Assembly (NCBI RefSeq): GCF_002776575.1 | Contig: NZ_CP022548.1 | Location: 1,875,001-1,939,000 of the forward strand | From: Sphingorhabdus sp. YGSMI21 | Lineage (GTDB): Bacteria > Pseudomonadota > Alphaproteobacteria > Sphingomonadales > Sphingomonadaceae | Direction of reading: 5' to 3' | DNA: 64,000 bases | Shown: one piece after another, positions 36,773 to 45,669 of the stretch | Numbering within the stretch: the first letter of the stretch is position 1 | How the letters are laid out: every line of letters begins with the position of its first letter | Program-made: the position numbers and the translations under genes | Notes under the pieces: model-generated | The model's input: only the letters and a program-made list of their open reading frames with translations | The model's database searches: none | Told to the model about the DNA's origin: nothing

Positions 36773-37534
36773 TTAGAAATTCATATGATTCATGCCGCCA
36801 TGCATGAATGTGCCGCCCAGAAACGCTTGAATCAGCACGCCGATCGTCAATAGGCCCAGCAAGACGGCGAACAGTATTTCTTCGCTGCGATTGTGGTGAA
36901 AACGGCGTAGCCCGGCCCATGCCAACAGCACCGATCCGATTGCGACGGTCATTCCTAGATAGCGATGCGTGGTGAGGATCAGGTTGCGGTCATAAAGATA
37001 GAAACCACCAGCAAACCAGCCAAAAAACGCTGCGGCTACTGCGCCCAGGGCACCAATGACGAGCATAATTCGCGCTGCCGAACGCCAGTCAGGCTTACCG
37101 CGCGCAACACCAAACGCTTCGGCTGCAAACGCGGCAACAATCATGGCAATTGGAAAATGGATGACAACCGTATGAAGTTTGCCCAGCCAGATGAACAGGC
37201 GCTCACCAAAGCTCTTATTACTATTATCTGCCGCTTCGCTATGATCCATCATGCCTCCATGGCCGTCACCCATACCTTCTAAGTGGTTGCCTTCCGGCGC
37301 CACGGGGGCTGATCCATCGGGTATCATCGGCATCGTGCCATCATCCATCATATCCTGCATATCGGCGTTCTGCGCAGCTTCACCGGCTCCGTTAGCTTTT
37401 TCATGATGGTCTGCGCCAGTTCCCGGACCAGCGCCCATCTCGGTCGGATCGCCGTGCGCAAGAGCAGGAACGCTGAGCGAACTGAGACCAATTGCAATGC
37501 ACATCATAAATTTGCGAAACTTCTTAATTGGCAT
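36773..37534 (-). CDS. DUF2231 membrane protein with Met/His-rich N-terminal region
   Basis: A 253-residue protein. After a signal or anchor helix comes a periplasmic segment rich in His, Met, Asp and Gly (MQDMMDDGTMPMIPDG, MGDGHGGMMDHSEA). Four helices of a DUF2231-type domain follow (LGKLHTVVIHFPIAMIVAAF). It ends HGGMNHMNF. The start at 37534 has AGGAAGG six bases upstream; two earlier in-frame ATGs lack a good site. A haem- or copper-related membrane role is possible. Confidence 0.82.
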   Translation of the reverse strand: MPIKKFRKFMMCIAIGLSSLSVPALAHGDPTEMGAGPGTGADHHEKANGAGEAAQNADMQDMMDDGTMPMIPDGSAPVAPEGNHLEGMGDGHGGMMDHSEAADNSNKSFGERLFIWLGKLHTVVIHFPIAMIVAAFAAEAFGVARGKPDWRSAARIMLVIGALGAVAAAFFGWFAGGFYLYDRNLILTTHRYLGMTVAIGSVLLAWAGLRRFHHNRSEEILFAVLLGLLTIGVLIQAFLGGTFMHGGMNHMNF

Positions 37535-37698
37535 CTCAGCCCTTCCTGTAAAAAATTTGAGGTCGCGCATTGCCGTGTCCTTGATGACCGCTAACCAATA
37601 ATACGCAGCGATAATGGCCACCCCTCAAAAATAATTTCGAGGGCAAAGCTGTCCAGCATGCGTATAAAGAACAGAAACGACGAAATGGGATAATATCA

Positions 37699-37995
37699 AT
37701 GCCGCTATCTGACACTAAACTTGATGCGATGCTTGCAAGCTTGCGGGCCGATCAATCAACCGAGGCGCTGGCAAGCGATGATGGTTTCCACAATGATGTC
37801 TGGCTCCGTGTCGGCGAAATGAATAGCAGCCGGCTTTCGCGCCAGAAAAGTCTACTGGCGGCGCTGATGTTCGTGACCGCGCTGGGCGCTGGGTTTGGAA
37901 CGGCCGATCAGCCTGCGCTGGCGATGAACCAAACCAGCCCTTTGATTGGCGGTGCGGATTACTCGCCCGCCAACCTTCTTCACGTTTCACAGTGA
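37699..37995 (+). CDS. Putative CnrY-like membrane anti-sigma factor
   Basis: A 98-residue protein with about 50 cytoplasmic residues, one membrane helix (about 50-70, KSLLAALMFVTALGAGFGTA) and a short periplasmic tail. I see no strong sequence motif. Its length, layout and place directly before a CnrX-like sensor and an ECF sigma factor match CnrY of Cupriavidus (95 residues), which holds CnrH at the membrane. It is therefore called by architecture and synteny. Confidence 0.65.
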   Translation: MPLSDTKLDAMLASLRADQSTEALASDDGFHNDVWLRVGEMNSSRLSRQKSLLAALMFVTALGAGFGTADQPALAMNQTSPLIGGADYSPANLLHVSQ

Positions 37996-38008
37996 CGGTG
38001 ATGAGCAT

Positions 38009-38446
38009 ATGAAATTCGGACCAATACAAATTATCCTTCTCGTCCTGCTGGCGCTTGGCGCAGGCTGGATCGGTTCCCTCGGTGCCAAACACTGGAGCCA
38101 AAGCGACGACCAAAATGTTGGGGTCCACAGCTTCGTTCACGAAGAGCTTGATCTTGATAAGGCACAAGAGAAGCAGCTTGCAGAGCTGGAAAGTGATTTC
38201 GGGATCAGGCGGCAGGCACTGGACCTCGCGCTGCGATCGGCCAATGCCGATCTTGCCGCTGCCATCGAAGAAGAACATCAATACGGCCCCAAGGTTTCTA
38301 CCGCGATTGAAGCGGTGCATGTTCAAATGGGATTGTTACAAAAAGTCACTGTCGAACATCTCTTCAAGATGCGCGCTTTGTTAAATCCCGACCAGCAAAG
38401 GGCGTTTGACGAGCGGGTATCAAACTCGCTGACCGCAGGGTATTAA
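38009..38446 (+). CDS. CnrX-like periplasmic metal sensor
   Basis: A 145-residue membrane-anchored sensor: helix at residues 6-27, then a helical periplasmic hairpin. His40, His44, Glu61, His117 and Met121 match the CnrX metal ligands His42, His46, Glu63, His119 and Met123 with identical spacings. In Cupriavidus, Ni or Co binding to CnrX releases the sigma factor CnrH from CnrY. Here the module sits in front of copA and copB, so it may sense Ni, Co or Cu. The start at 38009 is the ATG just after the upstream stop. Confidence 0.87.
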   Translation: MKFGPIQIILLVLLALGAGWIGSLGAKHWSQSDDQNVGVHSFVHEELDLDKAQEKQLAELESDFGIRRQALDLALRSANADLAAAIEEEHQYGPKVSTAIEAVHVQMGLLQKVTVEHLFKMRALLNPDQQRAFDERVSNSLTAGY

Positions 38447-39025
38447 GTGCAAAAGTCGCAGTCTGACGCGCAAGTTCCGGAAAATGCGCTCATCGCAGAG
38501 GCTGCAAAAGGTAGCAAAACTGCATTCAACCGTGTGATGAACCAGCAAGCGCCCCGGCTGCAAAATATCGCCCTGAGAATGATGGGCAACAGTTCAGATG
38601 CCGAAGATGCCGTTCAGGAGGCGCTGGCAGCTGCTTGGTTCAAGCTCGCCAGCTTTGATTTGTCGCGACCCATTTCTCCGTGGCTCACCCGGATTACAGT
38701 CAATAAATGCCGCGATCTTTTGCGTAAACGTCGGATCAGGCAGTTTTTTGAATTTCACAGCGACAATGAAGCTGGCATGATAGTAGCTGACGATGCACCT
38801 GACCCAAGTGCAGAATTGCAGGCGCGTCAGGCGCTTGAAGTCATGCAAAAAGAGATCACTCGCTTGCCAGCGACATTGCGTGAGCCGTTTGTTCTGGTCA
38901 CTTTTGGCGAGAATAGCCAAGCCGAGGCGGCGCATATTCTCGGAATATCTGAGAAAGCCGTCGAAACGCGAATTTACCGTGCCCGCAATCGCCTGCGAGA
39001 AATTTCTGAAAAATTTGAGGGGTGA
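38447..39025 (+). CDS. ECF sigma factor, CnrH-like
   Basis: A 192-residue extracytoplasmic-function sigma factor, almost the length of CnrH. Region 2 is visible as LRMMGNSSDAEDAVQEALAA and PWLTRITVNKCRDLLRKRR. Region 4 is TLREPFVLVTFGENSQAEAA with ILGISEKAVETRIYRARNRL. The start is a GTG immediately after the sensor stop. With the two preceding genes it forms a YXH-type signalling operon; the likely targets are this operon and the downstream copA-copB genes. Confidence 0.92.
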   Translation: MQKSQSDAQVPENALIAEAAKGSKTAFNRVMNQQAPRLQNIALRMMGNSSDAEDAVQEALAAAWFKLASFDLSRPISPWLTRITVNKCRDLLRKRRIRQFFEFHSDNEAGMIVADDAPDPSAELQARQALEVMQKEITRLPATLREPFVLVTFGENSQAEAAHILGISEKAVETRIYRARNRLREISEKFEG

Positions 39026-39077
39026 AGGAGTCTCCTCCGTATTGAGAAGCATATCGGTTTAGTAATCAGGATCACAT

Positions 39078-40901
39078 ATGCTTTCTCTTCCCCGTCGCCG
39101 CTTCCTTTCATCTGCTCTGCTTGCTGGCGGCGCGGTCGGATTTTCCTCTTCCATGCCTGCTTGGGCACGCGGAGCAATGGCAGGTTCGGTGCGTAAGGGC
39201 ATTGACGAAGTTTCAGGCTCAAGCATTGATCTTGCCATCGGACGCGGTCAATTTTCAACGGGCGGACGCAGCGGTCATGCAATCGCGGTGAACGGCACCG
39301 TGCCGGGGCCGCTGGTAAGGTTACGCGAGGGGCAGGATGTCCGACTGAATGTTACCAACAACCTCGATGAGGATAGCTCAATTCACTGGCACGGCATATT
39401 GCTTCCCTTCCAGTTTGATGGTGTTCCGGGCGTGTCCTTTCCCGGTATCAAGCCCGGCGAGACCTTCACAGCGCCCTTCAAGGTGCGCCAGAGCGGCACC
39501 TATTGGTGGCACAGCCATTCGGGGCTGCAGGAACAGATGGGGCATTATGGCCCAATCATCGTCGATCCTGCAGGGTCAGACCCGGTAGCTTTTGATCGCG
39601 AATATATCATCCTTCTCAGCGAATTTACGCCGATGCACCCACATGTCATCATGAAGAAGCTGAAACATGCTGATGGCTATTTTGACTATCAGAAAACCAC
39701 TGCCACTGATGATCGCAAATTGAGCGGCAAAGAACGCCGAATGTGGGGCAAAATGCGGATGTCACCCACCGACATACTTGATGTGTCGGCGGCAACTTAT
39801 ACTTATCTTATCAACGGGCACGGCCCTGCCGATAATCTAGAACTGCTTTTCAACCCTGGAGAAAGGGTGCGGCTTAGGATTATCAATGGCAGCGCAATGA
39901 CCTTCTTTAATCTGCGGATCCCAGGCCTGCCGATGACGGTGGTGCAGGCCGATGGCCAAAATGTCATGCCAGTAGAAACCGATGAATTACAGATCGGGGT
40001 TGCAGAAACCTATGACGTCGTTGTCCAGCCAACCGCGGACAAGGCCTTCACCTTCGTAGCAGAATCTATGGACCGCTCGGGCATGGGCGTTGCTACCTTG
40101 GTTCCCCGTGCAGGAATGCGCGCCGAAGTCCCGGCCCTGCGCGATCCGCCAATACTGACGATGGCTGACATGGGGATGGCGGGCATGGATCATGGAGCAT
40201 CGGGTGGTGCGCCAGCAAGCGGCATGGACCATTCGCAAATGGATCACAGCAAGATGAGCGCTGATGAGATGGCCAAGATGGATATGCCCGGGATGGATAT
40301 GAGCGGCGGTGATGGCATGGCCGGTGTGGACATGAGCGGTATGAAAATGCGCGACACGTCGATGCTGCCGTCCGATGTAAAAGTCGGTCCTGGCCTAGAC
40401 ATGGTTTCAATGAATGCGGCGGACCGCATGGGCGATCCCGGAATCGGACTCGACAAAGTCGATCACCGTGTCCTCAATTACAAGCAGCTCGCGGCTCTGA
40501 TCCCGAGCACGGACCACCGCAAGGCCTCGCGCAACATGGAAATCCATCTAACCGGCAGCATGGAACGCTATATGTGGTCGTTCGACGGCCAGAAATTCTC
40601 AGCCGTCTCCGATGAACCAATCCGCTTCGCCTATAATGAGCGCGTTCGGGTGAAACTCGTCAACGACACGATGATGGCGCACCCGATCCATCTGCACGGA
40701 CATTTCTTTGAACTGGTCAATGGTCAAAAGAACCAACCGCTCAAGCATACCGTGATTGTTCAACCGGGCGGCAGCGCCAGTTTTGACCTGACCGCCGATG
40801 AACCGGGCGACTGGGCGTTTCACTGTCATTTGCTTTATCACATGCACGCAGGGATGTTCCAGATTGTCACGGTTGCCTCACAATCGGGAGCGGACGCATG
40901 A
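39078..40901 (+). CDS. copA: Copper-resistance multicopper oxidase CopA/PcoA family
   Basis: A 607-residue periplasmic oxidase exported by Tat (PRRRFLSSALLAGG). Three cupredoxin domains carry copper ligands HWHGI, WWHSHSG, HPIHLHGHFF and HCHLLYHMHAGM. Between domains 2 and 3 is a Met/His-rich insert at about residues 370-420 (MDHSQMDHSKMSADEM, MDMPGMDMSGGDGM). It probably oxidises Cu(I) to Cu(II) in the periplasm. It overlaps copB by four bases and follows the ECF gene. It differs from the P-type ATPase that also bears the name copA. Confidence 0.95.
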   Translation: MLSLPRRRFLSSALLAGGAVGFSSSMPAWARGAMAGSVRKGIDEVSGSSIDLAIGRGQFSTGGRSGHAIAVNGTVPGPLVRLREGQDVRLNVTNNLDEDSSIHWHGILLPFQFDGVPGVSFPGIKPGETFTAPFKVRQSGTYWWHSHSGLQEQMGHYGPIIVDPAGSDPVAFDREYIILLSEFTPMHPHVIMKKLKHADGYFDYQKTTATDDRKLSGKERRMWGKMRMSPTDILDVSAATYTYLINGHGPADNLELLFNPGERVRLRIINGSAMTFFNLRIPGLPMTVVQADGQNVMPVETDELQIGVAETYDVVVQPTADKAFTFVAESMDRSGMGVATLVPRAGMRAEVPALRDPPILTMADMGMAGMDHGASGGAPASGMDHSQMDHSKMSADEMAKMDMPGMDMSGGDGMAGVDMSGMKMRDTSMLPSDVKVGPGLDMVSMNAADRMGDPGIGLDKVDHRVLNYKQLAALIPSTDHRKASRNMEIHLTGSMERYMWSFDGQKFSAVSDEPIRFAYNERVRVKLVNDTMMAHPIHLHGHFFELVNGQKNQPLKHTVIVQPGGSASFDLTADEPGDWAFHCHLLYHMHAGMFQIVTVASQSGADA

Positions 40902-42055
40902 AATCGCTGATAATCATTCTCGCGGTCGGTGTATCCGCACCTGCAATGGCGCAACATCAAGGCCATGACATGAGCATGCCAGGGATGACAATGCCCGCGC
41001 CAAAAGCAAAGCCCGAACCAAAGCCAACGCTAAAACCCAAGCCTGCGTCTGTTGCGCCGAAGCCCGCGCTTGCCAAACCACAAGCCAAGGCTGCGCCAAA
41101 AGCCAAGCCTGCAAAAATTCAGCCCGGCCCTCCCAACACGGTCCCCACCGAAGCGCCAATGGTGATGGACCATGGTAGCATGGATCATAGTCAAATGGAC
41201 GAGCAGCCAGCGATGGCGGATATGGATCATTCGACAATGGATCATGGCCAGATGGATCATGAAGCTATGGATATGCCAGGTAATGACATGGCCGATATGA
41301 CGGCGCCCATGGCTGACGAAACACCTCCTCCCGAAGCTGGTAGAGGGCCTGCGCGTGCTGCCGATGCGATATGGGGAGCTGACGCTATGAGCGGCTCCAG
41401 GAAGCAGCTGGCGGCGGAAAATGGCGGCATGAAAACGCTTTGGGTGATGGCTGATCGCGCTGAATATCGTGTGCGAGATGGCAAGAACGGCTACTTGTGG
41501 GACGGTCAGGGCTATTATGGCGGCGATATCGACAAATTCTGGTTCAAGAGCGAAGGCGAAGGCAATTTCGGCGAAAAGATAGAAAGCGCAGAGGTGCAGG
41601 CGCTATGGAGCCATGCCATTGCACCATTTTTCGATTTGCAAGCGGGCGTGAGGCAGGATTTTGCGCCGCGCGACCGGACCTATGCAGTTATTGGAATACA
41701 GGGTCTTGCGCCTTACCTGTTCGAAATCGATGGGGCAGCATTTTTGTCTGACCGGGGCGATTTGACTGCGCGCTTCGAGGCTGAATATGACCAGCGCATA
41801 ACGCAGCGACTGATCCTGCAACCCCGCGCAGAACTCAATCTTGCGGCGCAGGATGTTCCTGAATTGGGGATTGGCGCGGGGATCGATGCTGCTGAACTGG
41901 GAATACGCTTACGATATGAATTTGCCCGCGAGTTTGCGCCCTATATCGGCATCGAACAGGAATGGAAAGTTGGGCAAAGCGCCAGATACGCGCGGGCGGG
42001 CGGAGAAGATCCCAGCGTCACCAATTATGTTATCGGGATTAGATTCTGGTTCTAA
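40898..42055 (+). CDS. copB: Copper-resistance outer-membrane protein CopB/PcoB
   Basis: A 385-residue outer-membrane protein. After the signal peptide come a Lys/Pro/Ala-rich stretch and a Met/His segment (MDHGSMDHSQMDE, MDHSTMDHGQMDHEAMDM). The C-terminal 230 residues form the CopB beta-barrel (EVQALWSHAIAPFFDLQAGV, RLILQPRAELNLAAQ) and end in aromatic Phe (GIRFWF). It is coupled to copA by an ATGA overlap. It probably binds copper outside the inner membrane or lets it pass. Confidence 0.94.
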   Translation: MKSLIIILAVGVSAPAMAQHQGHDMSMPGMTMPAPKAKPEPKPTLKPKPASVAPKPALAKPQAKAAPKAKPAKIQPGPPNTVPTEAPMVMDHGSMDHSQMDEQPAMADMDHSTMDHGQMDHEAMDMPGNDMADMTAPMADETPPPEAGRGPARAADAIWGADAMSGSRKQLAAENGGMKTLWVMADRAEYRVRDGKNGYLWDGQGYYGGDIDKFWFKSEGEGNFGEKIESAEVQALWSHAIAPFFDLQAGVRQDFAPRDRTYAVIGIQGLAPYLFEIDGAAFLSDRGDLTARFEAEYDQRITQRLILQPRAELNLAAQDVPELGIGAGIDAAELGIRLRYEFAREFAPYIGIEQEWKVGQSARYARAGGEDPSVTNYVIGIRFWF

Positions 42056-42075
42056 TATTTTTAGGGGGGGGGAGT

Positions 42076-42549
42076 ATGGAATATATTGGTTTGGCGCTAA
42101 TTTTGACGCTTTCTACAATTTCTTATCAAGCTGTGGCGCACGATAAAGACGCAGAATCTGCATCTATGATGGGGACACCTGAAAGCACGCTCGAAGCATA
42201 TCGAAGCGGCATAGAAAGTCTCGATGATACCAATATGCCCCGCCTATTCACGGATGACGCGCTGGTATTTGAAAATGGAAAAGCGGAGGGCAGCTTTAGC
42301 AATTATCTTGCCCATCATCTCAGTCCTGAACTCAAAGAGTTTGAGAGCTTTACATTCAACAATGAGACTATCGATATATCTGTCATAGGTGAAACAGCAA
42401 TCGCCTGGGAAACCTATACATATACGATAGTGCTAAAGGATGGCCGGATTATCGAAAGGCAAGGCGTTGCCACTGCGGTTCTCGTGAAACGAGACGAAAG
42501 CTGGAAAATTGCTCAATATCACTCATCTTCCCGCACGCCCAAGAAATAG
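42076..42549 (+). CDS. SnoaL/NTF2-like secreted protein
   Basis: A 157-residue protein with an N-terminal signal sequence (ALILTLSTISYQAVA) and a small NTF2-like alpha-beta fold: TPESTLEAYRSGIESLDDTN, LFTDDALVFENGKAEGSF, VKRDESWKIAQYHSSSR. Such proteins often ride with copper operons but have no known reaction there. It follows copB by 20 bases with a G-rich ribosome site. Confidence 0.83.
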   Translation: MEYIGLALILTLSTISYQAVAHDKDAESASMMGTPESTLEAYRSGIESLDDTNMPRLFTDDALVFENGKAEGSFSNYLAHHLSPELKEFESFTFNNETIDISVIGETAIAWETYTYTIVLKDGRIIERQGVATAVLVKRDESWKIAQYHSSSRTPKK

Positions 42550-42596
42550 CATGGCAAGACAGCAATAAAACCGATGCCTTTTTGGGAGGAGATAGC

Positions 42597-43325
42597 GTGA
42601 CACAAAAGACCCATATACGGGCGAGTAAAATTCATAAATGGCTCGCGCTCTTTATCGGTGCACAGTTGCTGCTCTGGTTTGCAAGCGGCGTTATTATGAG
42701 CGTTGTGCCAATCGAGACGGTCCGCAGCGAACATCTTGTCGCGCGAGAGCCTGAACAACTCAATAGCCTTGTTGGGCTAGTGACACCTGAAAATTTGGGT
42801 CGCGAAATATCGGGGAACGTGGTTTCCTTGCGATACCGTAGTGTCTTAGGCAGGCCTGTTGCTGAACTTGAAAATGGGCGAGGCGAGACATTCCTTTACG
42901 ATGCCAAAACGGGCATCAAACGTAGCCAAATAACGTCAAAAGAAGCCGGGTTAATAACGTCTCGCGCTTGGATAACCGGTCGCCCCAATATTGCGGCCGT
43001 CGAAAAGGTTGTGACCGGCTCCACAGAATATCGAGGCGCGCTTCCTGCTTGGCGAGTTGATACCGAGGATGACGTTTCTGTCTATATTCCGCTATCGACT
43101 GGCGAGATTGCAGCGGTGCGTAGCACAACTTGGCGTGTTTATGATTTCTTCTGGGGTCTGCATATCATGGACTGGAAAAACCATGAGAATTTCAACAGCT
43201 GGTGGCTCGTCATTTTTGCATTGGGCGGCCTGACTATGGCTCTTTCTGGATTGTTACTCATCATTAAGCGATGGCCGTTTCGGCGAAGTCGTAAGGGCCG
43301 GAACCTTCACACTACTCACGCGTAG
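42597..43325 (+). CDS. PepSY-associated membrane protein
   Basis: A 242-residue protein. Membrane helices lie near residues 17-37 and 205-225 (NSWWLVIFALGGLTMALSGL). A periplasmic PepSY-like domain lies between them (GRGETFLYDAKTGIKRSQIT, DDVSVYIPLSTGEIAAVRST, WGLHIMDWKNHENF). The GTG start has GGAGGAG five bases upstream. It resembles the membrane reductase-like PepSY proteins found with metal uptake or resistance genes. The exact role is unknown. Confidence 0.82.
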   Translation: MTQKTHIRASKIHKWLALFIGAQLLLWFASGVIMSVVPIETVRSEHLVAREPEQLNSLVGLVTPENLGREISGNVVSLRYRSVLGRPVAELENGRGETFLYDAKTGIKRSQITSKEAGLITSRAWITGRPNIAAVEKVVTGSTEYRGALPAWRVDTEDDVSVYIPLSTGEIAAVRSTTWRVYDFFWGLHIMDWKNHENFNSWWLVIFALGGLTMALSGLLLIIKRWPFRRSRKGRNLHTTHA

Positions 43326-43376
43326 TCTGGCCGTATTAAAAACACTTGCGCCTGATAAAAATAGGGAGAGGAAAAC

Positions 43377-43901
43377 ATGGGTAAATACACACGTTTCATC
43401 GTCATGATACTGACTTCAACGCTTGCGATGTTCGGGCTGATGTATCTCAACACCTATGCATTCGACCACGTATATTTTAGTGAGACACGCACATGGATGG
43501 CAATCTACATGGGCGCTGCGATGGCGATTATCATGTTGTTATTTATGCTTGGCATGTATGATGATAAGCGCAAGAATGCGATGATATTGGGCGGCGCAGT
43601 TCTCATATTTGCCGGCTCCTTGTTTCTTGTCCGATCGCAGGATACGGTTTCCGATCAGGCGTGGCAAAAGGCGATGATACCTCATCATAGCATTGCCATA
43701 CTGACAAGTGAGCGCGCCAATATTGAAGATAAAAGAGTGCGCGAGCTAGCCGATGGAATTATCAGAGCCCAACGGAGAGAAATCAAAGAAATGGAATGGT
43801 TGATCAACGATATCAATCAAAATGGCAAGGCAACGACAGATGCAGAAGCCTCGGCGCGCGCCGTCCCAAAATTTGAAGGCGAGCTAAATCCCGCCGACTA
43901 A
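43377..43901 (+). CDS. DUF305 domain membrane protein
   Basis: A 174-residue protein with three membrane helices (residues about 8-27, 40-60, 68-86) and a C-terminal DUF305 four-helix segment starting at WQKAMIPHHSIAILTSERAN. The HH pair and nearby acidic residues suggest metal binding. DUF305 proteins are regular members of copper clusters. It is the last gene of the copper block before the mercury block. Confidence 0.87.
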   Translation: MGKYTRFIVMILTSTLAMFGLMYLNTYAFDHVYFSETRTWMAIYMGAAMAIIMLLFMLGMYDDKRKNAMILGGAVLIFAGSLFLVRSQDTVSDQAWQKAMIPHHSIAILTSERANIEDKRVRELADGIIRAQRREIKEMEWLINDINQNGKATTDAEASARAVPKFEGELNPAD

Positions 43902-44007
43902 CGCTAATGCTCACATCATTACAAACGTCCGAGTAGTTATCTATAAAGCCATTTTTTTCTGATGCCCGTCTGTTAGTTCTGATGTTGGATCAATATTGAG
44001 AGTTGAG

Positions 44008-44107
44008 CTGCTGTAGTTGCGAAGATTGAAACTATATGGTTGGAGATGCTAACCGTAGACTAGCAAGCGGTGCCTGCTTCCACTCAACTGAACATTGGAA
44101 GCCGCCA
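44008..44107 (+). repeat. 100-base repeat left of the mer cassette (copy A)
   Basis: Aligns over its whole length with 47035-47134 in the same orientation. Blocks include CTGCTGTAG, GAAGATTGAAA, GTTGGAG and the nearly exact GAACATTGGAAGCCGCCA at the right end. Sequence further right resembles a module of the repeat at 21890-21960. The surrounding 43902-44210 holds no gene. Confidence 0.65.
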
Positions 44108-44210
44108 TATCGCCAACGGCCCAATAGCAGTCGGTCCGATACGCGCCCATTTGAAGACATTAGCGTCTGGGCTGCCATAACCCGATAGCGGGCCTAAGGC
44201 CGAGCCATAT

Positions 44211-44609
44211 TCAGTGAAACATTGCATCAACGATGGCGCAGTCCGGGACTTCTCCGCCATCGCATTTCTGCGCCATGTCCGACAATGTTTGCTCCAAACG
44301 TTTCAGGTCGGATATTTTCTGTTGAATAGTGGTAATGTGATTGTTGGTTACGGCCAGCACTTCGCCGCACGTATATTCGTTGGAATCGACCAGGCCGAGC
44401 AGGCCTCTCAGCTCTGCAATTGAAAAACCGAGTTCCCGTGCGCGCAGAATGAAGCGTAACCGCGCCTGATCATCGGACGAATAGACCCGGTGACCACTGC
44501 TCGTGCGATCTACGGCGCGTAACAGCTCGATATTCTCGTAATACCTTATCGTTTCGATGTTACATCCGGCGATTTTCGCCAGTTTTCCGCGCTTGACAGA
44601 TGGTTGCAT
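44211..44609 (-). CDS. merR: Mercury-responsive regulator MerR
   Basis: A 132-residue MerR-family activator/repressor. The winged helix is KLAKIAGCNIETIRYYENIE with RTSSGHRVYSSDDQARL. Cys81, Cys116 and Cys124 match the three Hg(II)-binding Cys of Tn501 MerR (spacings 35 and 8 against 35 and 9). It is divergent from merT; the promoter between them has the 19-base spacer that MerR untwists. Confidence 0.94.
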   Translation of the reverse strand: MQPSVKRGKLAKIAGCNIETIRYYENIELLRAVDRTSSGHRVYSSDDQARLRFILRARELGFSIAELRGLLGLVDSNEYTCGEVLAVTNNHITTIQQKISDLKRLEQTLSDMAQKCDGGEVPDCAIVDAMFH

Positions 44610-44618
44610 AAAAAGTCC

Positions 44619-44649
44619 TTGTTCCTGTAGTTACTACAGAGAGTATAGT
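44619..44649 (+). promoter_or_regulatory. MerR-controlled mer promoter
   Basis: A -35 TTGTTC (44619-44624) and a -10 TATAGT (44644-44649) are separated by 19 bases. The dyad CTGTAG-TTA-CTACAG (44625-44639) lies in the spacer. The overlong spacer with a central dyad is the hallmark of MerR-type promoters. Confidence 0.88.
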
Positions 44650-44673
44650 CGTCTCCATCGAAGATCAATCGCA

Positions 44674-45072
44674 ATGAAAGAGTATATTTTGCCAGGGACT
44701 ATCCAGACAGAAATGCCTGCTCCATCACCGGACAAACGCAGTTGGTGGGCTGTTGGCGGCATCTCCGGGGCTATATTGGCATCGTCCTGCTGCATCGCAC
44801 CACTCGTCCTTGTAACACTTGGAGTTAGCGGAGCGTGGATCGGAAATCTAACTGCGCTCGAACCCTATAAGTGGTATTTTGTGTCAGTGACCCTCGGGTT
44901 TCTGGCTGCGGGTTTTTGGCATGTCTATTTTCGGACAAAACCTGCCTGTGAAGAAGGCTCATATTGTGCCCGACCACAATCCACCATCGTCACGAAAACC
45001 GCTCTCTGGGTGGGAACATTGCTCATCGCTCTATCCATCACAATCGATTGGTGGGCACCGTATTTTTATTAG
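44674..45072 (+). CDS. merT: Mercuric ion transporter MerT
   Basis: A 132-residue inner-membrane protein with three helices. The vicinal Cys pair of helix 1 is in ASSCCIAPLVLVTLGVSG, and the second Cys pair lies in the loop CEEGSYC. It passes Hg(II) from MerP into the cytoplasm for reduction. I chose the ATG at 44674, just after the mer promoter; an internal ATG at 44713 is also possible. Confidence 0.92.
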   Translation: MKEYILPGTIQTEMPAPSPDKRSWWAVGGISGAILASSCCIAPLVLVTLGVSGAWIGNLTALEPYKWYFVSVTLGFLAAGFWHVYFRTKPACEEGSYCARPQSTIVTKTALWVGTLLIALSITIDWWAPYFY

Positions 45073-45082
45073 GAGAAAGATT

Positions 45083-45436
45083 ATGAAACCTGCTTACATC
45101 ATTTTTACAGTCGTTGTCGCTCTTGGAGCAGGCGGACTGGGAGCGGTGGCATTGTTGCCGACGTCCGGTGCTCAAGCCGTTGCAGAAGCGGCATCTCAGA
45201 ATGCCCCAAAAACTGAAACATTCGATATCGAAAAAATGACCTGCGCCGCCTGTCCGATTACAGTCAAGAAGGCGATGGGCAAGGTCAGCGGCGTGTCTTC
45301 TGTCGATGTCGATTTTCAGGCAAAAACCGCAACAGTGACCTTTGATCCCAAACTGGCAAATGCATCCGCAATTGCTTCTGCATCGACCAACGCCGGTTAT
45401 CCAGCCAGCATAGTGGCTGATGGAGCGGATCGCTGA
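45083..45436 (+). CDS. merP: Periplasmic mercury-binding protein MerP
   Basis: A 117-residue protein with an N-terminal signal/anchor followed by a heavy-metal-associated domain with IEKMTCAACPITVKKAMGKV. The two Cys bind Hg(II) and hand it to MerT. AGGAG lies about eight bases upstream of the ATG. Its stop overlaps the next start by one base. Confidence 0.93.
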   Translation: MKPAYIIFTVVVALGAGGLGAVALLPTSGAQAVAEAASQNAPKTETFDIEKMTCAACPITVKKAMGKVSGVSSVDVDFQAKTATVTFDPKLANASAIASASTNAGYPASIVADGADR

Positions 45437-45654
45437 TGCAGCCTCAATCCAGATTGACCTGCCCTGATTGCGGGCATCAGGAAACCGAGACCATGCCGAC
45501 CGATGCCTGTCAGTTCTTCTATGACTGCAAGGGGTGCAAGATTGTTTTGCGACCCAATGCGGGCGATTGCTGTGTCTACTGCTCCTTTGGCACCGTTCCG
45601 TGTCCGCCCATTCAGGAGGCTCAGGCATCTGGCGCAATCGCGTCCTGTTGCTGA
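45436..45654 (+). CDS. GDCCVxC-domain Cys-rich protein
   Basis: A 72-residue protein with eleven Cys: TCPDCGHQE, YDCKGCKIVL, AGDCCVYCSFGTVPCPP, and the C-terminal end AIASCC. This small family is known from mer operons and has no assigned function. The terminal vicinal Cys pair recalls the C-terminal CC of MerA, which the reductase encoded next door lacks. It may bind or relay Hg(II). Confidence 0.85.
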   Translation: MQPQSRLTCPDCGHQETETMPTDACQFFYDCKGCKIVLRPNAGDCCVYCSFGTVPCPPIQEAQASGAIASCC

Positions 45655-45669
45655 GATTGAGGGATTCAA

